This document shows positions 1-6,425 of a stretch of DNA of 14,808 nucleotides, piece after piece; position 1 is the stretch's first letter; each line of letters begins with the position of its first letter. This stretch comes from Pseudomonadota bacterium (GTDB lineage: Bacteria; Pseudomonadota; Alphaproteobacteria; Rhodobacterales; Rhodobacteraceae), in NCBI GenBank assembly GCA_021813645.1, contig JAKAJW010000368.1, positions 1 through 14,808 on the forward strand, read 5' to 3'. The notes under the pieces were generated by a model. That model made no database searches and was not told where the DNA came from. It was given only the letters and a program-made list of their open reading frames with translations. A program made the translations under genes and the position numbers.

Positions 1-534
1 CACTCCCCGCTGCGCACCGGCCTGCCGGCACGCCGCCTCAGCCGGCTCGAGGCGGTGACGCGCAAGGAAGGCCGCACCGGCCCGCTCGCCTTCGTCTCGC
101 TGCGCCACGAGATCGTCCAGCGCGGTGAGCTCTGCCTGAGCGAACGCCAGGATCTGGTCTATCGCGCCGATCCCGCCCCGGGCCAACCACCGCCGCCGCC
201 GCCCCAGTCCCCCGCAGGAGCCGAGACCGAAAGCCAGCGCCATTTCAGCACCACGACGCTCTTTCGCTACTCGGCGCTCACCTGCAACGGCCACCGCATC
301 CATTACGACCTCGACTATTGCCGCGAGGTCGAGGGCTATCCCGGCCTCGTCGTCCACGGCCCGCTGCTGGCACAATGCCTGATGCTCGCGGTGCCGTCGC
401 CGCTCCGCCAATTCCGCTTTCGCGCCACCGCGCCGCTGTTCCAATTCGAACTGGCTCGGTTCTGCCGCAGCGGCGCGCGGTGCTGGGTCGCCGGACCCGA
501 CGGCCGGCTCTGCATGGAGGCCGAGGCCGGCTAG
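1..534 (+). CDS. FAS1-like/MaoC-type double-hotdog acyl-CoA dehydratase or hydratase, 3' part
   Basis: The reading frame is open from the first base to a TAG at 532-534, so the N-terminus lies upstream; 177 residues are visible out of roughly 270-290 usual for the family. The visible part is the end of the first hotdog domain, a proline-rich linker (six consecutive prolines near residues 63-68), and the second hotdog. The second hotdog carries the signature FRYSALTCNGHRIHYD followed by EGYPGLVVHGPLL, typical of the HTD2/FAS1-like dehydratase group that includes mesaconyl-C4-CoA and 3-methylfumaryl-CoA hydratases. Family members add or remove water on enoyl-CoA thioesters in the cytoplasm. The exact substrate cannot be read from sequence. 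It converges on the downstream glycosyltransferase with a 4-bp overlap and looks unrelated to the polysaccharide genes; it probably belongs to an acyl-CoA or organic-acid operon to the left. Confidence 0.85.
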   Translation, partial: HSPLRTGLPARRLSRLEAVTRKEGRTGPLAFVSLRHEIVQRGELCLSERQDLVYRADPAPGQPPPPPPQSPAGAETESQRHFSTTTLFRYSALTCNGHRIHYDLDYCREVEGYPGLVVHGPLLAQCLMLAVPSPLRQFRFRATAPLFQFELARFCRSGARCWVAGPDGRLCMEAEAG

Positions 535-1751
535 CCCTGGCTGAGCAACCGGCTGTAAAGCGCCTCGAGCCCATCCGACCAGGCCTCCGGCGTCGCCGCC
601 AGCGCATTCTCCGGCGCCACCGCGCGTTGGCTCATCGCCGCCAGCTCTGCGCGCGGCAGATCGCGGAGCCGGGCGATCGCCGCGGTCAGCGTTTCCGTCC
701 GGGCCATGTCGCAGGTGAAGCCGAGCCCTTTCGCCACCACGTCGCCTGAAAGAAGCGAGCTCTCCGGAAGGATCACCGGCAGCCCGCTCTGCAGCGCCTC
801 GGCGACAACCAGCCCGAAGGGCTCGCCATGGCGCGAGGCCATCGCCACCCCGCGCGCCGCCTGGACCAGGGCGCCGATCTCCGCGCGGGCCTTCCAGCCG
901 GTGAAGCGGACCTCGGGGTGGTTGCGCTCCAGTTCCGCCCGCAAGGGCCCTTCGCCGACGACGGTCAGGGGCATCGCCGCGGCTGCGGCGGCAGAAATCA
1001 GTTCGCGGATTCCTTTGTCCGCTTCCAGCCGGCCGATGTAGAATAGCCGTTCGTTGTCTTCCGCCGGCACCCGGACGTCGCTGTAGGGGGTCACCGGATT
1101 GCGCAGGACCACCATCCGTTCCGGGTCGATCCCGGCCCGGGCCAGCCGCGGCGCCATTTCGGGATGCAGGAGCCCCACCGCACCCCAGGGCAGACGTTGC
1201 GCAAAGCTTTGCCGCAGCGCCGCCGTGCGGGCGGAGCGCCACAGCTTGTGGCTGTAGCTGCGCTTGTCGCAATGCGTCAACAGGCAGTCGAGGCTCAGCG
1301 GGCGCCGTTGGCAGGGCAGCCCGCGCTGATAATCGGCGAAAGTGCCGCCTGGACAGGCGAGGAAATAGTCATGCGCGTGAACGACCGTTCGGCTCGCCAC
1401 CGGCTGCAGCGCCGCGAAGACCGAGGGCGAAAGGATCTGCGCCCAGCCATGCAGGTGATAGACCGTCTCCGGCGTGTCGGTCCGCGCGATGAACGCCGCC
1501 AGCGCCTGCCGTGCCGCACCGTTCCATAGTCCGGACACCGCGGCCTTGGCCCGGCCTTGGTCGAGCAGCCGCGCGCCGCCGGCCGCCACGACCTCGATGC
1601 CCTCCGCCGTCACCGCGGGATCGCCGGCATCGCCACAGAACAGCACCACCTCCCAGCCACGCGCCCGCATCAGCCGGGCGGCAAGCAGCGCCAGCGCGGT
1701 CGCGCCGCCGCGCGCGGTGCTGGCATCGTTCAGGACGACAAGTCGCGGCAT
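531..1751 (-). CDS. GT4-family glycosyltransferase (GT-B fold)
   Basis: This 406-residue protein starts at an ATG (1749-1751 on the minus strand) and ends at a TAG whose bases overlap the convergent stop of the preceding gene. It has the two-domain GT-B plan. The N-terminal domain begins LVVLNDASTARGGAT with the glycine loop at residues 15-16. The C-terminal domain starts near FYIGRLEADKGI (238-248) and carries the retaining GT4 EX7E motif in GEPFGLVVAEAL (E310 and E318), which contacts the nucleotide-sugar donor. Residues 127-171 hold HAHDYF followed by four cysteines (C133, C147, C156, C161) and HKLWR, a block conserved in one GT4 subgroup. The likely role is transfer of one sugar of an exopolysaccharide repeat at the cytoplasmic membrane face. 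It is divergent from the pyruvyl transferase gene across 151 bp. Donor and linkage are not predictable. Confidence 0.9.
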   Translation of the reverse strand: MPRLVVLNDASTARGGATALALLAARLMRARGWEVVLFCGDAGDPAVTAEGIEVVAAGGARLLDQGRAKAAVSGLWNGAARQALAAFIARTDTPETVYHLHGWAQILSPSVFAALQPVASRTVVHAHDYFLACPGGTFADYQRGLPCQRRPLSLDCLLTHCDKRSYSHKLWRSARTAALRQSFAQRLPWGAVGLLHPEMAPRLARAGIDPERMVVLRNPVTPYSDVRVPAEDNERLFYIGRLEADKGIRELISAAAAAAMPLTVVGEGPLRAELERNHPEVRFTGWKARAEIGALVQAARGVAMASRHGEPFGLVVAEALQSGLPVILPESSLLSGDVVAKGLGFTCDMARTETLTAAIARLRDLPRAELAAMSQRAVAPENALAATPEAWSDGLEALYSRLLSQG

Positions 1752-1889
1752 CGGTTTCTTTCGCTACGCGGTGCCGCATTGGCGCCGGATTCGGTTGGAA
1801 TTGCGGCCTTCTGCCGGATTGTTACCCCGACTGAGCGCAAAACCGGAAGCATGGTTTACCGCCGCCGCCGACATGCTATGGCGGGTCCG

Positions 1890-1896
1890 AAGGGAG
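1890..1896 (+). promoter_or_regulatory. Ribosome binding site of the pyruvyl transferase gene
   Basis: AAGGGAG lies 6 bases before the ATG at 1903. It fixes the start there although the frame stays open far upstream. The same AAGGGAG with a 6-base spacer precedes the GTG of the glycoside hydrolase gene on the minus strand (4749-4755). The rest of the 1752-1902 gap contains a short inverted repeat (AAACC / GGTTT, 1840-1857) but no convincing sigma-70 promoter. Confidence 0.7.
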
Positions 1897-1902
1897 CGCG
1901 CG

Positions 1903-3078
1903 ATGAAGGTGGTGCAGTTCGGCTTGCGGTTCAGCCCAAATCTAGGCGACGGCGTGATTGCCGAATGCCTTGCCCATGCCCTGCGGTCCGAGGCGCCAGG
2001 CACCCAGGTCACGCTGATCGACATCTCCGGCCGCGACGGTTTTGGGGCAACCCCGGTGAAGCACCGCCAGCGCGCGCTCGCCGTGTTGCGGCGCCTGCCG
2101 CCGGCGCTGCGCCGTGCCTTGGTGCGCTGGCGTCTCGGTCGGCTGCTCGACGCCCTTGCGCCGGTCTGGGTCAAGGCCCTGCAGGGCGCCGATCTCGCCA
2201 TCGTCGGCGGCGGCCAGATTCTCGCCGACGCCGACCTGAATTTCCCGCTGAAACTCGCCCGTGTGGCCGAGGCGGCGCAGGCCGCGCGGGTCCCGGTCGC
2301 GATCCATGCCGCCGGTGTCCAGCCCGGCTGGTCGCCGCCGGGCCGCGCCCTGTTCACCCGCCTGCTCGACACCGATCTGCGCCAAGTGGGCCTGCGCGAC
2401 ACCCTGTCCTGCGCCGCCTGGCAGCGCGAGATGGGCGGTGGCCCCGCGCCGGCGCTGACCCGCGATCCGGGCCTGCTGGCGGTCGACTGCTACGGCCCGG
2501 CGCCGGCCTCGCGCCGGATCGGGCTCTGCGTCACCGACCCCGCGATCCTGCGCTACCATGCCGATTCCCGCGTTGCCGGCGGGGCGGTGGGATTCTACCG
2601 CGATCTCGCCGCCACACTGGCCGCCCGGGGTCACAAGATCACTCTGTTTTGCAACGGCGCCGCCGAGGATCGTGCCGCGCTCGACCGGGTGATCGCCGAT
2701 CCCGGCATCGCAGCCATGGCGGCGACCGGTACGGTCTCCTTCGCCGAACCGCCGGAACGTCCGGCCGACCTGGCCCGGCTGGTCGGCGGTTTCCGCGGCG
2801 TCGTCGCGCACCGGCTGCACGCCTGTATCCTGGCCTGGTCCTACCGGGTGCCGGTGGTCGGTCTCGGTTGGGATCGCAAGGTGGAGAGCTTCTTTGCCTC
2901 GGTGGCGGCGCAGGACTGGTTCGCCGCCGGCGGAGCGCGGCCGGTCGAGGTGGCCGACCGGTTGCAGGCGGCGCTGAAGACCGGCGTCGATCCGACGGCC
3001 CATGCCCGGGTGCTGGGCGAAACCCGCGCCGCGGTGGCCGGGCTCCTTCACTCCGCCCGGCGCAGGGTGAAGCGGTAG
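1903..3078 (+). CDS. Polysaccharide pyruvyl transferase family protein
   Basis: The protein is 391 residues from the ATG at 1903, chosen for its AAGGGAG ribosome site; the upstream in-frame extension lies antisense to the glycosyltransferase and has no family features. It matches the CsaB/ExoV-type family. The N-terminus MKVVQFGLRFSPNLGDGVIA has the NLGD motif (13-16), and ADLAIVGGGQILADADL (97-112) is the glycine-rich loop. The C-terminal half has the invariant RLHA (H306) followed by VPVVGLGWDRKVESF. Family members transfer pyruvate from phosphoenolpyruvate to a hexose, forming a ketal that makes the polymer acidic; some relatives act on other acceptors. Its place in a polymer island supports a decorating role on a lipid-linked repeat in the cytoplasm. 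Its last 31 bp overlap the convergent glycoside hydrolase gene. The exact acceptor is unknown. Confidence 0.88.
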   Translation: MKVVQFGLRFSPNLGDGVIAECLAHALRSEAPGTQVTLIDISGRDGFGATPVKHRQRALAVLRRLPPALRRALVRWRLGRLLDALAPVWVKALQGADLAIVGGGQILADADLNFPLKLARVAEAAQAARVPVAIHAAGVQPGWSPPGRALFTRLLDTDLRQVGLRDTLSCAAWQREMGGGPAPALTRDPGLLAVDCYGPAPASRRIGLCVTDPAILRYHADSRVAGGAVGFYRDLAATLAARGHKITLFCNGAAEDRAALDRVIADPGIAAMAATGTVSFAEPPERPADLARLVGGFRGVVAHRLHACILAWSYRVPVVGLGWDRKVESFFASVAAQDWFAAGGARPVEVADRLQAALKTGVDPTAHARVLGETRAAVAGLLHSARRRVKR

Positions 3079-4742
3079 CCGGTCGCATCGCCGTTCGGCG
3101 TCACGTTCGGCCCCACCGCGAAGTCGAGCCGGTCGCCCGCCTTCAGATGCATCACGCCGGTCGTCTCCACCGCCGGCGCGGTCAGCACCGTCCCGATCTG
3201 GCTCTTGCCGTTCAGCGTCAGGTCGAAGCGGATGCCGTCCGTGCTATGCCGGGCAGGGGACAGGTCCGCCCGTGCCACCACCGCCATGTCCTGTGGCGCG
3301 GTGTAGCGTTGGACGATCACCACCTGCTTGTCGATATGGGCCCCCGGCAGCACGACATCCGCCGTCAGTCGGGCAGAGCTGGTATTCGGCACGGCGAGAT
3401 AGGGCGTCCAGGGCGCGCCTTGCCGCTCTTGGCCGGGCCGGGTTTGCAGCGGGAGTTCCGCCGCACCCTCGCGGGCGAATCGCTCGAACGGATCAGTCGG
3501 CTGATCCGCCACGCCGGGATAGGCGAACTGGTCGTAGCTGTCGGCGACCACCTGCTGCGGCGCCAGCTCCACCCCGTTCCCGAGACCCAGCGGCGCCGCG
3601 CCTGTGATGACCAGCGGTGCGTTTTCCGACAGGCTGAGCCGCGCGGGATCGAGCGCCGTCCCGCTCGGATCGGTCGCCTTGAGGTCGGGCCGGCCGAGGG
3701 TGACCTTGCGCGGCGCTCCCCAGATCACCAGCGTCCGTCCGCCGAACAGGCAGGCATAGGTGAAGGGATCGGGCGCGACATTGGCCACCGGCCGGCCTTC
3801 CATCAGCGCGGAGACCTGCTGATAGGCATGACCGACCGGCGTCACCCGGTCCTCGGCGTCGATCAGGGGCGCCATGCCGTCGCCGCGCGGGTTCAGCGGA
3901 TACCAGACCGCGCGCGCAACGCCCGAAAGCGCCATCTGGCAGTAGTTGCGCAACAGATGCGCTGGCGCCTTTGCCATGTCTGGCTCGCCGAACTCGGTGA
4001 CGTCGAGCGGCAGATCCGCCGCCCCTGGCAGCTGCCGGAACACGGCGACCTGGCGCACCAGCTGTTCGGCCGGCGTGGTGTAGGTGTGCAACGCCAGGCT
4101 ATCCATGTCCTGCGCCGCGCCGGCCGCGAACATCGGCGCCAGATAGCCGACCGGGATCGAATGCACCCCGCCGCCCAGAACTCGCACCTTCGGATTCACG
4201 GCCTTCACCGCGGCATGGACCGCCTTCAGGATCGCCAGATAGTCGAGCGCGCGCTGGCTCAGCCCCGCCGCCTTCACCGGGCCGGTGACGAAATTCTGGC
4301 TGTTGATCTCGTTGCCCACCTCCACCGCGGTAATCGCCGGAAATCGCTGCACGGTCACCGCCGCGTCATGCGCAAAAGCGGCGATGGCCGCCGGGGTATA
4401 GGGCGTCACCCCGTGGTCGTAGTCGGGATGACCGTTGTTCACCGTCAGGCTCATCGTGGCATGCGCGCCGGCGATCAGATCGGGATAGGTGGTGGATTTG
4501 GTCGCAAAGACGAAGCGGCCGGCCTTCTCCACCTCGTCCCAATAGACCGCGTCGCGAAAATTCCGCACCGGCAGCGCCAGGGCGGCGGCGAGCATCTGCG
4601 GCAGCCAGTGCTGGCCGAAATTCGAGGCCGCCCCAAGTTGCGGCCCCTTCAGCTCCAACGCGCCGGCCGGCGCGGCCAGCGCCAGGAGCAGGGCCGCCGC
4701 CCAAAGATCGTTTCCGCCCGGGCATCTGAGTTTTTCCACCAC
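3048..4742 (-). CDS. Secreted clan GH-A glycoside hydrolase (GH39/GH5-like, PslG-like role)
   Basis: The protein has 564 residues from a GTG at 4740-4742, preceded by AAGGGAG (4749-4755) at 6 bases; a second GTG follows directly and is also possible. Residues 1-28 look like a Sec signal peptide: basic start, hydrophobic WAAALLLALAAP, and an Ala-Gly-Ala cleavage site. A TIM-barrel region spans about 35-290. The acid/base candidate is E145 in EVGNEIN and the nucleophile candidate is E250 in DVTEFGEP, the spacing and Asn-Glu pair expected for retaining clan-A enzymes. A beta-rich C-terminal part (about 310-564) ends in a jelly-roll-like module with GDRLDFAVGPN, likely carbohydrate-binding. It probably cuts the exopolysaccharide, or its lipid-linked chains, in the periplasm, like PslG in Psl synthesis. 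The gene is convergent with the pyruvyl transferase (31-bp overlap) and divergent from the polymerase. The precise GH family is uncertain. Confidence 0.8.
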   Translation of the reverse strand: MVEKLRCPGGNDLWAAALLLALAAPAGALELKGPQLGAASNFGQHWLPQMLAAALALPVRNFRDAVYWDEVEKAGRFVFATKSTTYPDLIAGAHATMSLTVNNGHPDYDHGVTPYTPAAIAAFAHDAAVTVQRFPAITAVEVGNEINSQNFVTGPVKAAGLSQRALDYLAILKAVHAAVKAVNPKVRVLGGGVHSIPVGYLAPMFAAGAAQDMDSLALHTYTTPAEQLVRQVAVFRQLPGAADLPLDVTEFGEPDMAKAPAHLLRNYCQMALSGVARAVWYPLNPRGDGMAPLIDAEDRVTPVGHAYQQVSALMEGRPVANVAPDPFTYACLFGGRTLVIWGAPRKVTLGRPDLKATDPSGTALDPARLSLSENAPLVITGAAPLGLGNGVELAPQQVVADSYDQFAYPGVADQPTDPFERFAREGAAELPLQTRPGQERQGAPWTPYLAVPNTSSARLTADVVLPGAHIDKQVVIVQRYTAPQDMAVVARADLSPARHSTDGIRFDLTLNGKSQIGTVLTAPAVETTGVMHLKAGDRLDFAVGPNVTPNGDATGYRFTLRRAE

Positions 4743-4759
4743 GCGCCACTCCCTTCACC

Positions 4760-4774
4760 TTAACTCTTCGTTAT
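4760..4774. promoter_or_regulatory. Candidate CtrA-type box between divergent genes
   Basis: TTAA-N7-TTAT occurs in the 69-bp gap between the hydrolase GTG (4742, minus) and the preferred polymerase ATG (4812, plus). It matches seven of eight positions of the TTAA-N7-TTAA site bound by the alphaproteobacterial cell-cycle regulator CtrA. It is one of the few AT-rich spots in this very GC-rich window. Function is inferred from the motif and position only; a chance match somewhere in a window of this size is possible. Confidence 0.35.
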
Positions 4775-4811
4775 GCTCGCGCGTCCCCAGCAGTCTGAGG
4801 CGGCAAGCCCG

Positions 4812-6254
4812 ATGCAGATCGTCCCAAGCACCGCCCTCGCGCTTCTTCTGGTGCTCGCGCTGATGTTGCGCGGCCCCTGGCGGGGCCTGCCGCTACTGAT
4901 GGCCGCGACGCCGTTCGGGGTGGCGGCGGCCTTCAATCTGCCCGCCGCGGGCGGCGCTTCGATCATGGTGGTGGATCTCGGCGTCGTCGCGGCCTTCGGT
5001 CTGTTCCTGCTGCAATCCGATTCGCCGGCCCGGCTGCTGGGAACCATGCGCCCGTTCCAGCCCGGCTTCTACCTCGCATTGCTGACGCTGTTCTGCGCGG
5101 TCTCGGCGGTGCTCTTCCCACGGCTGTTCGCCGGCATGACGGAGGTCTTCGGCCTCGCACGCTCAAACAACAGCGTCGGCATCATCGAGATCAGCCTGCA
5201 TCCAAGCTCGGGCAACCTCACCCAGCTGTTTCGGATCCTGATCGACGCGATGGCCTTCTTCGCCTTCGCCACGCTGGCGCGCGAAAGGCCCGCCCAGCAG
5301 TTGGTGCTGAAGGCGATGTTGGTCGCGACCTGGGTGAACTTCGCGCTCGGCTGGCTCGATGTGCTCAGCTTCGACGCCCATCTGCCAGCGCTGATGGATC
5401 CGATCCGCACCGCCAATTACGCTATCCTGTTCGACAATGCGATGGCAGGGATGAAGCGGATGATCGGCGGGTTCTCCGAGGCCTCTTCCTTCGGCTACTA
5501 CTGCCTGGGCGCCTTCGGCTTCTGGGCGCAGTACCGGCTGAGCGGCGGCCGGGTCCGCGGCTCGGGCCTGGCGCTGGCCGCGGCGACGGTGGTGCTGCTG
5601 CGCTCCACCTCCTCCTCCGCCTATGTCTCGGTGCTGGCCTTCCTCATGACGGCCGGCGGGGTCGCGCTCGCCCGGCATTTCGGCCGCTCGGTCGACCGTC
5701 GGCTGGTCGCCACGCTGGTCCGGGCCAGCGTGGCGCTCTGGCTGACCCTGATCGCGCTTGGCGCGGCTTATGTGCTGCTCGATCCGGTGCAGGCTTTCTT
5801 CAACCGCGCCCTGTTCGACAAGCTGGGCACCGAATCCGGCATTGAGCGCATGACCTGGAACCTGCGCGCCTGGCAGAACTTCCTGCAGACCGGGCTCATG
5901 GGCGCCGGTCTCGGCTCGATGCGGGCCTCGAACTGGCTCTTGGCCTGCCTCGGATCCATCGGTCTGGTGGGCACCGGCCTGTATCTTGGCTTTCTCGCCG
6001 CTCTGTTTCGGGCGCCCACCCCGGCAGACCGCGAACAGGCGGCGGTGATCGACGGGCTGAAAGCCGGCTGCCTGGCGATGTTCATCTCCGCCATGCTGAC
6101 CCAGCCGACCCCGGACCTCGGCATCTTCTTCTTCCTTCTCGCCGGTCTTGCGACTGGCCTGTCGCGCGGCGCGGCCCTCGAATCGGCGCCGGGGCGCTCC
6201 TTGCCGATTGGTTCCGCGCCCTACCGTAATCGCCCTGCGCGGGCGGGATTGTGA
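4812..6254 (+). CDS. Wzy/O-antigen-ligase-type polysaccharide polymerase (integral membrane)
   Basis: The preferred start is ATG 4812 (480 residues), where the first membrane segment follows at once (MQIVPSTALALLLVLALML) and GAGG lies at 4797-4800. An ATG at 4773 would add 13 polar residues, has no visible ribosome site and would overlap the CtrA-like box. The protein has about 10-12 hydrophobic segments and a large central extramembrane loop, the plan of Wzy polymerases and WaaL ligases. Landmarks are GGFSEASSFGYY (E223) and the C-terminal block WNLRAWQNFLQTGLMGAGLGSM, both typical of exopolysaccharide members of this fold. It probably joins lipid-linked repeats at the periplasmic face of the inner membrane. 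A co-polymerase follows 171 bp downstream on the same strand, supporting a Wzx/Wzy pathway. Polymerase is favoured over ligase by that neighbour. Confidence 0.82.
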   Translation: MQIVPSTALALLLVLALMLRGPWRGLPLLMAATPFGVAAAFNLPAAGGASIMVVDLGVVAAFGLFLLQSDSPARLLGTMRPFQPGFYLALLTLFCAVSAVLFPRLFAGMTEVFGLARSNNSVGIIEISLHPSSGNLTQLFRILIDAMAFFAFATLARERPAQQLVLKAMLVATWVNFALGWLDVLSFDAHLPALMDPIRTANYAILFDNAMAGMKRMIGGFSEASSFGYYCLGAFGFWAQYRLSGGRVRGSGLALAAATVVLLRSTSSSAYVSVLAFLMTAGGVALARHFGRSVDRRLVATLVRASVALWLTLIALGAAYVLLDPVQAFFNRALFDKLGTESGIERMTWNLRAWQNFLQTGLMGAGLGSMRASNWLLACLGSIGLVGTGLYLGFLAALFRAPTPADREQAAVIDGLKAGCLAMFISAMLTQPTPDLGIFFFLLAGLATGLSRGAALESAPGRSLPIGSAPYRNRPARAGL

Positions 6255-6280
6255 CCTTTCAGGCGCCGCATCAACGGCTT

Positions 6281-6312
6281 GAAAACCTTGCGTTTGACGC
6301 GTCCCGGTTTTC
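6281..6312. repeat. Inverted repeat in the co-polymerase gene leader (possible operator)
   Basis: GAAAACC (6281-6287) and GGTTTTC (6306-6312) are a perfect 7-bp inverted repeat separated by 18 bases. Inside is a smaller GCG-TTTGA-CGC element (6290-6300). There is no following T-run, so it is not a standard intrinsic terminator; a regulator-binding site or leader hairpin is more likely. It sits in the 171-bp gap 6255-6425, in which I see no other clear element. Function is inferred. Confidence 0.4.
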
Positions 6313-6425
6313 CGCCGAAGTCTGGTCCGGAGTGCGCGGGAAGCAAGGTCGAGCCGGAGGCAAACAGGTTCCGGCGCCAGGTTCCAGTGTTGATCGGGGC
6401 GGCCCGCCGGCCGAAGTGTGACCGC

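Noticed and set aside
175..200. Proline tract in the hotdog protein as a repeat or frameshift signature
   Set aside because: Linkers of this kind between the two hotdog domains are unremarkable in GC-rich genomes, and both flanking parts are in the same frame.
1855..1882. Possible sigma-70 promoter TTTACC-N16-TATGGC before the pyruvyl transferase
   Set aside because: Both hexamers match poorly, and the second lies so close to the ribosome site that the leader would be minimal.
1557..4763. A 1068-codon plus-strand frame over the pyruvyl transferase and antisense to the hydrolase
   Set aside because: It is Arg/His/Pro/Gly-rich without domain features. The pyruvyl transferase and the hydrolase explain the same DNA with conserved motifs and good ribosome sites.
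4754..4777. Promoter-like TTCACC with TATGCT before the polymerase gene
   Set aside because: The spacing is far too short for a sigma-70 promoter; the AT-rich bases are better explained by the CtrA-like box.
6250..6423. Direct repeat TGTGACC at 6250-6256 and 6417-6423
   Set aside because: Only 7 bp, one copy overlaps the polymerase stop, and no further similarity flanks it; likely chance.
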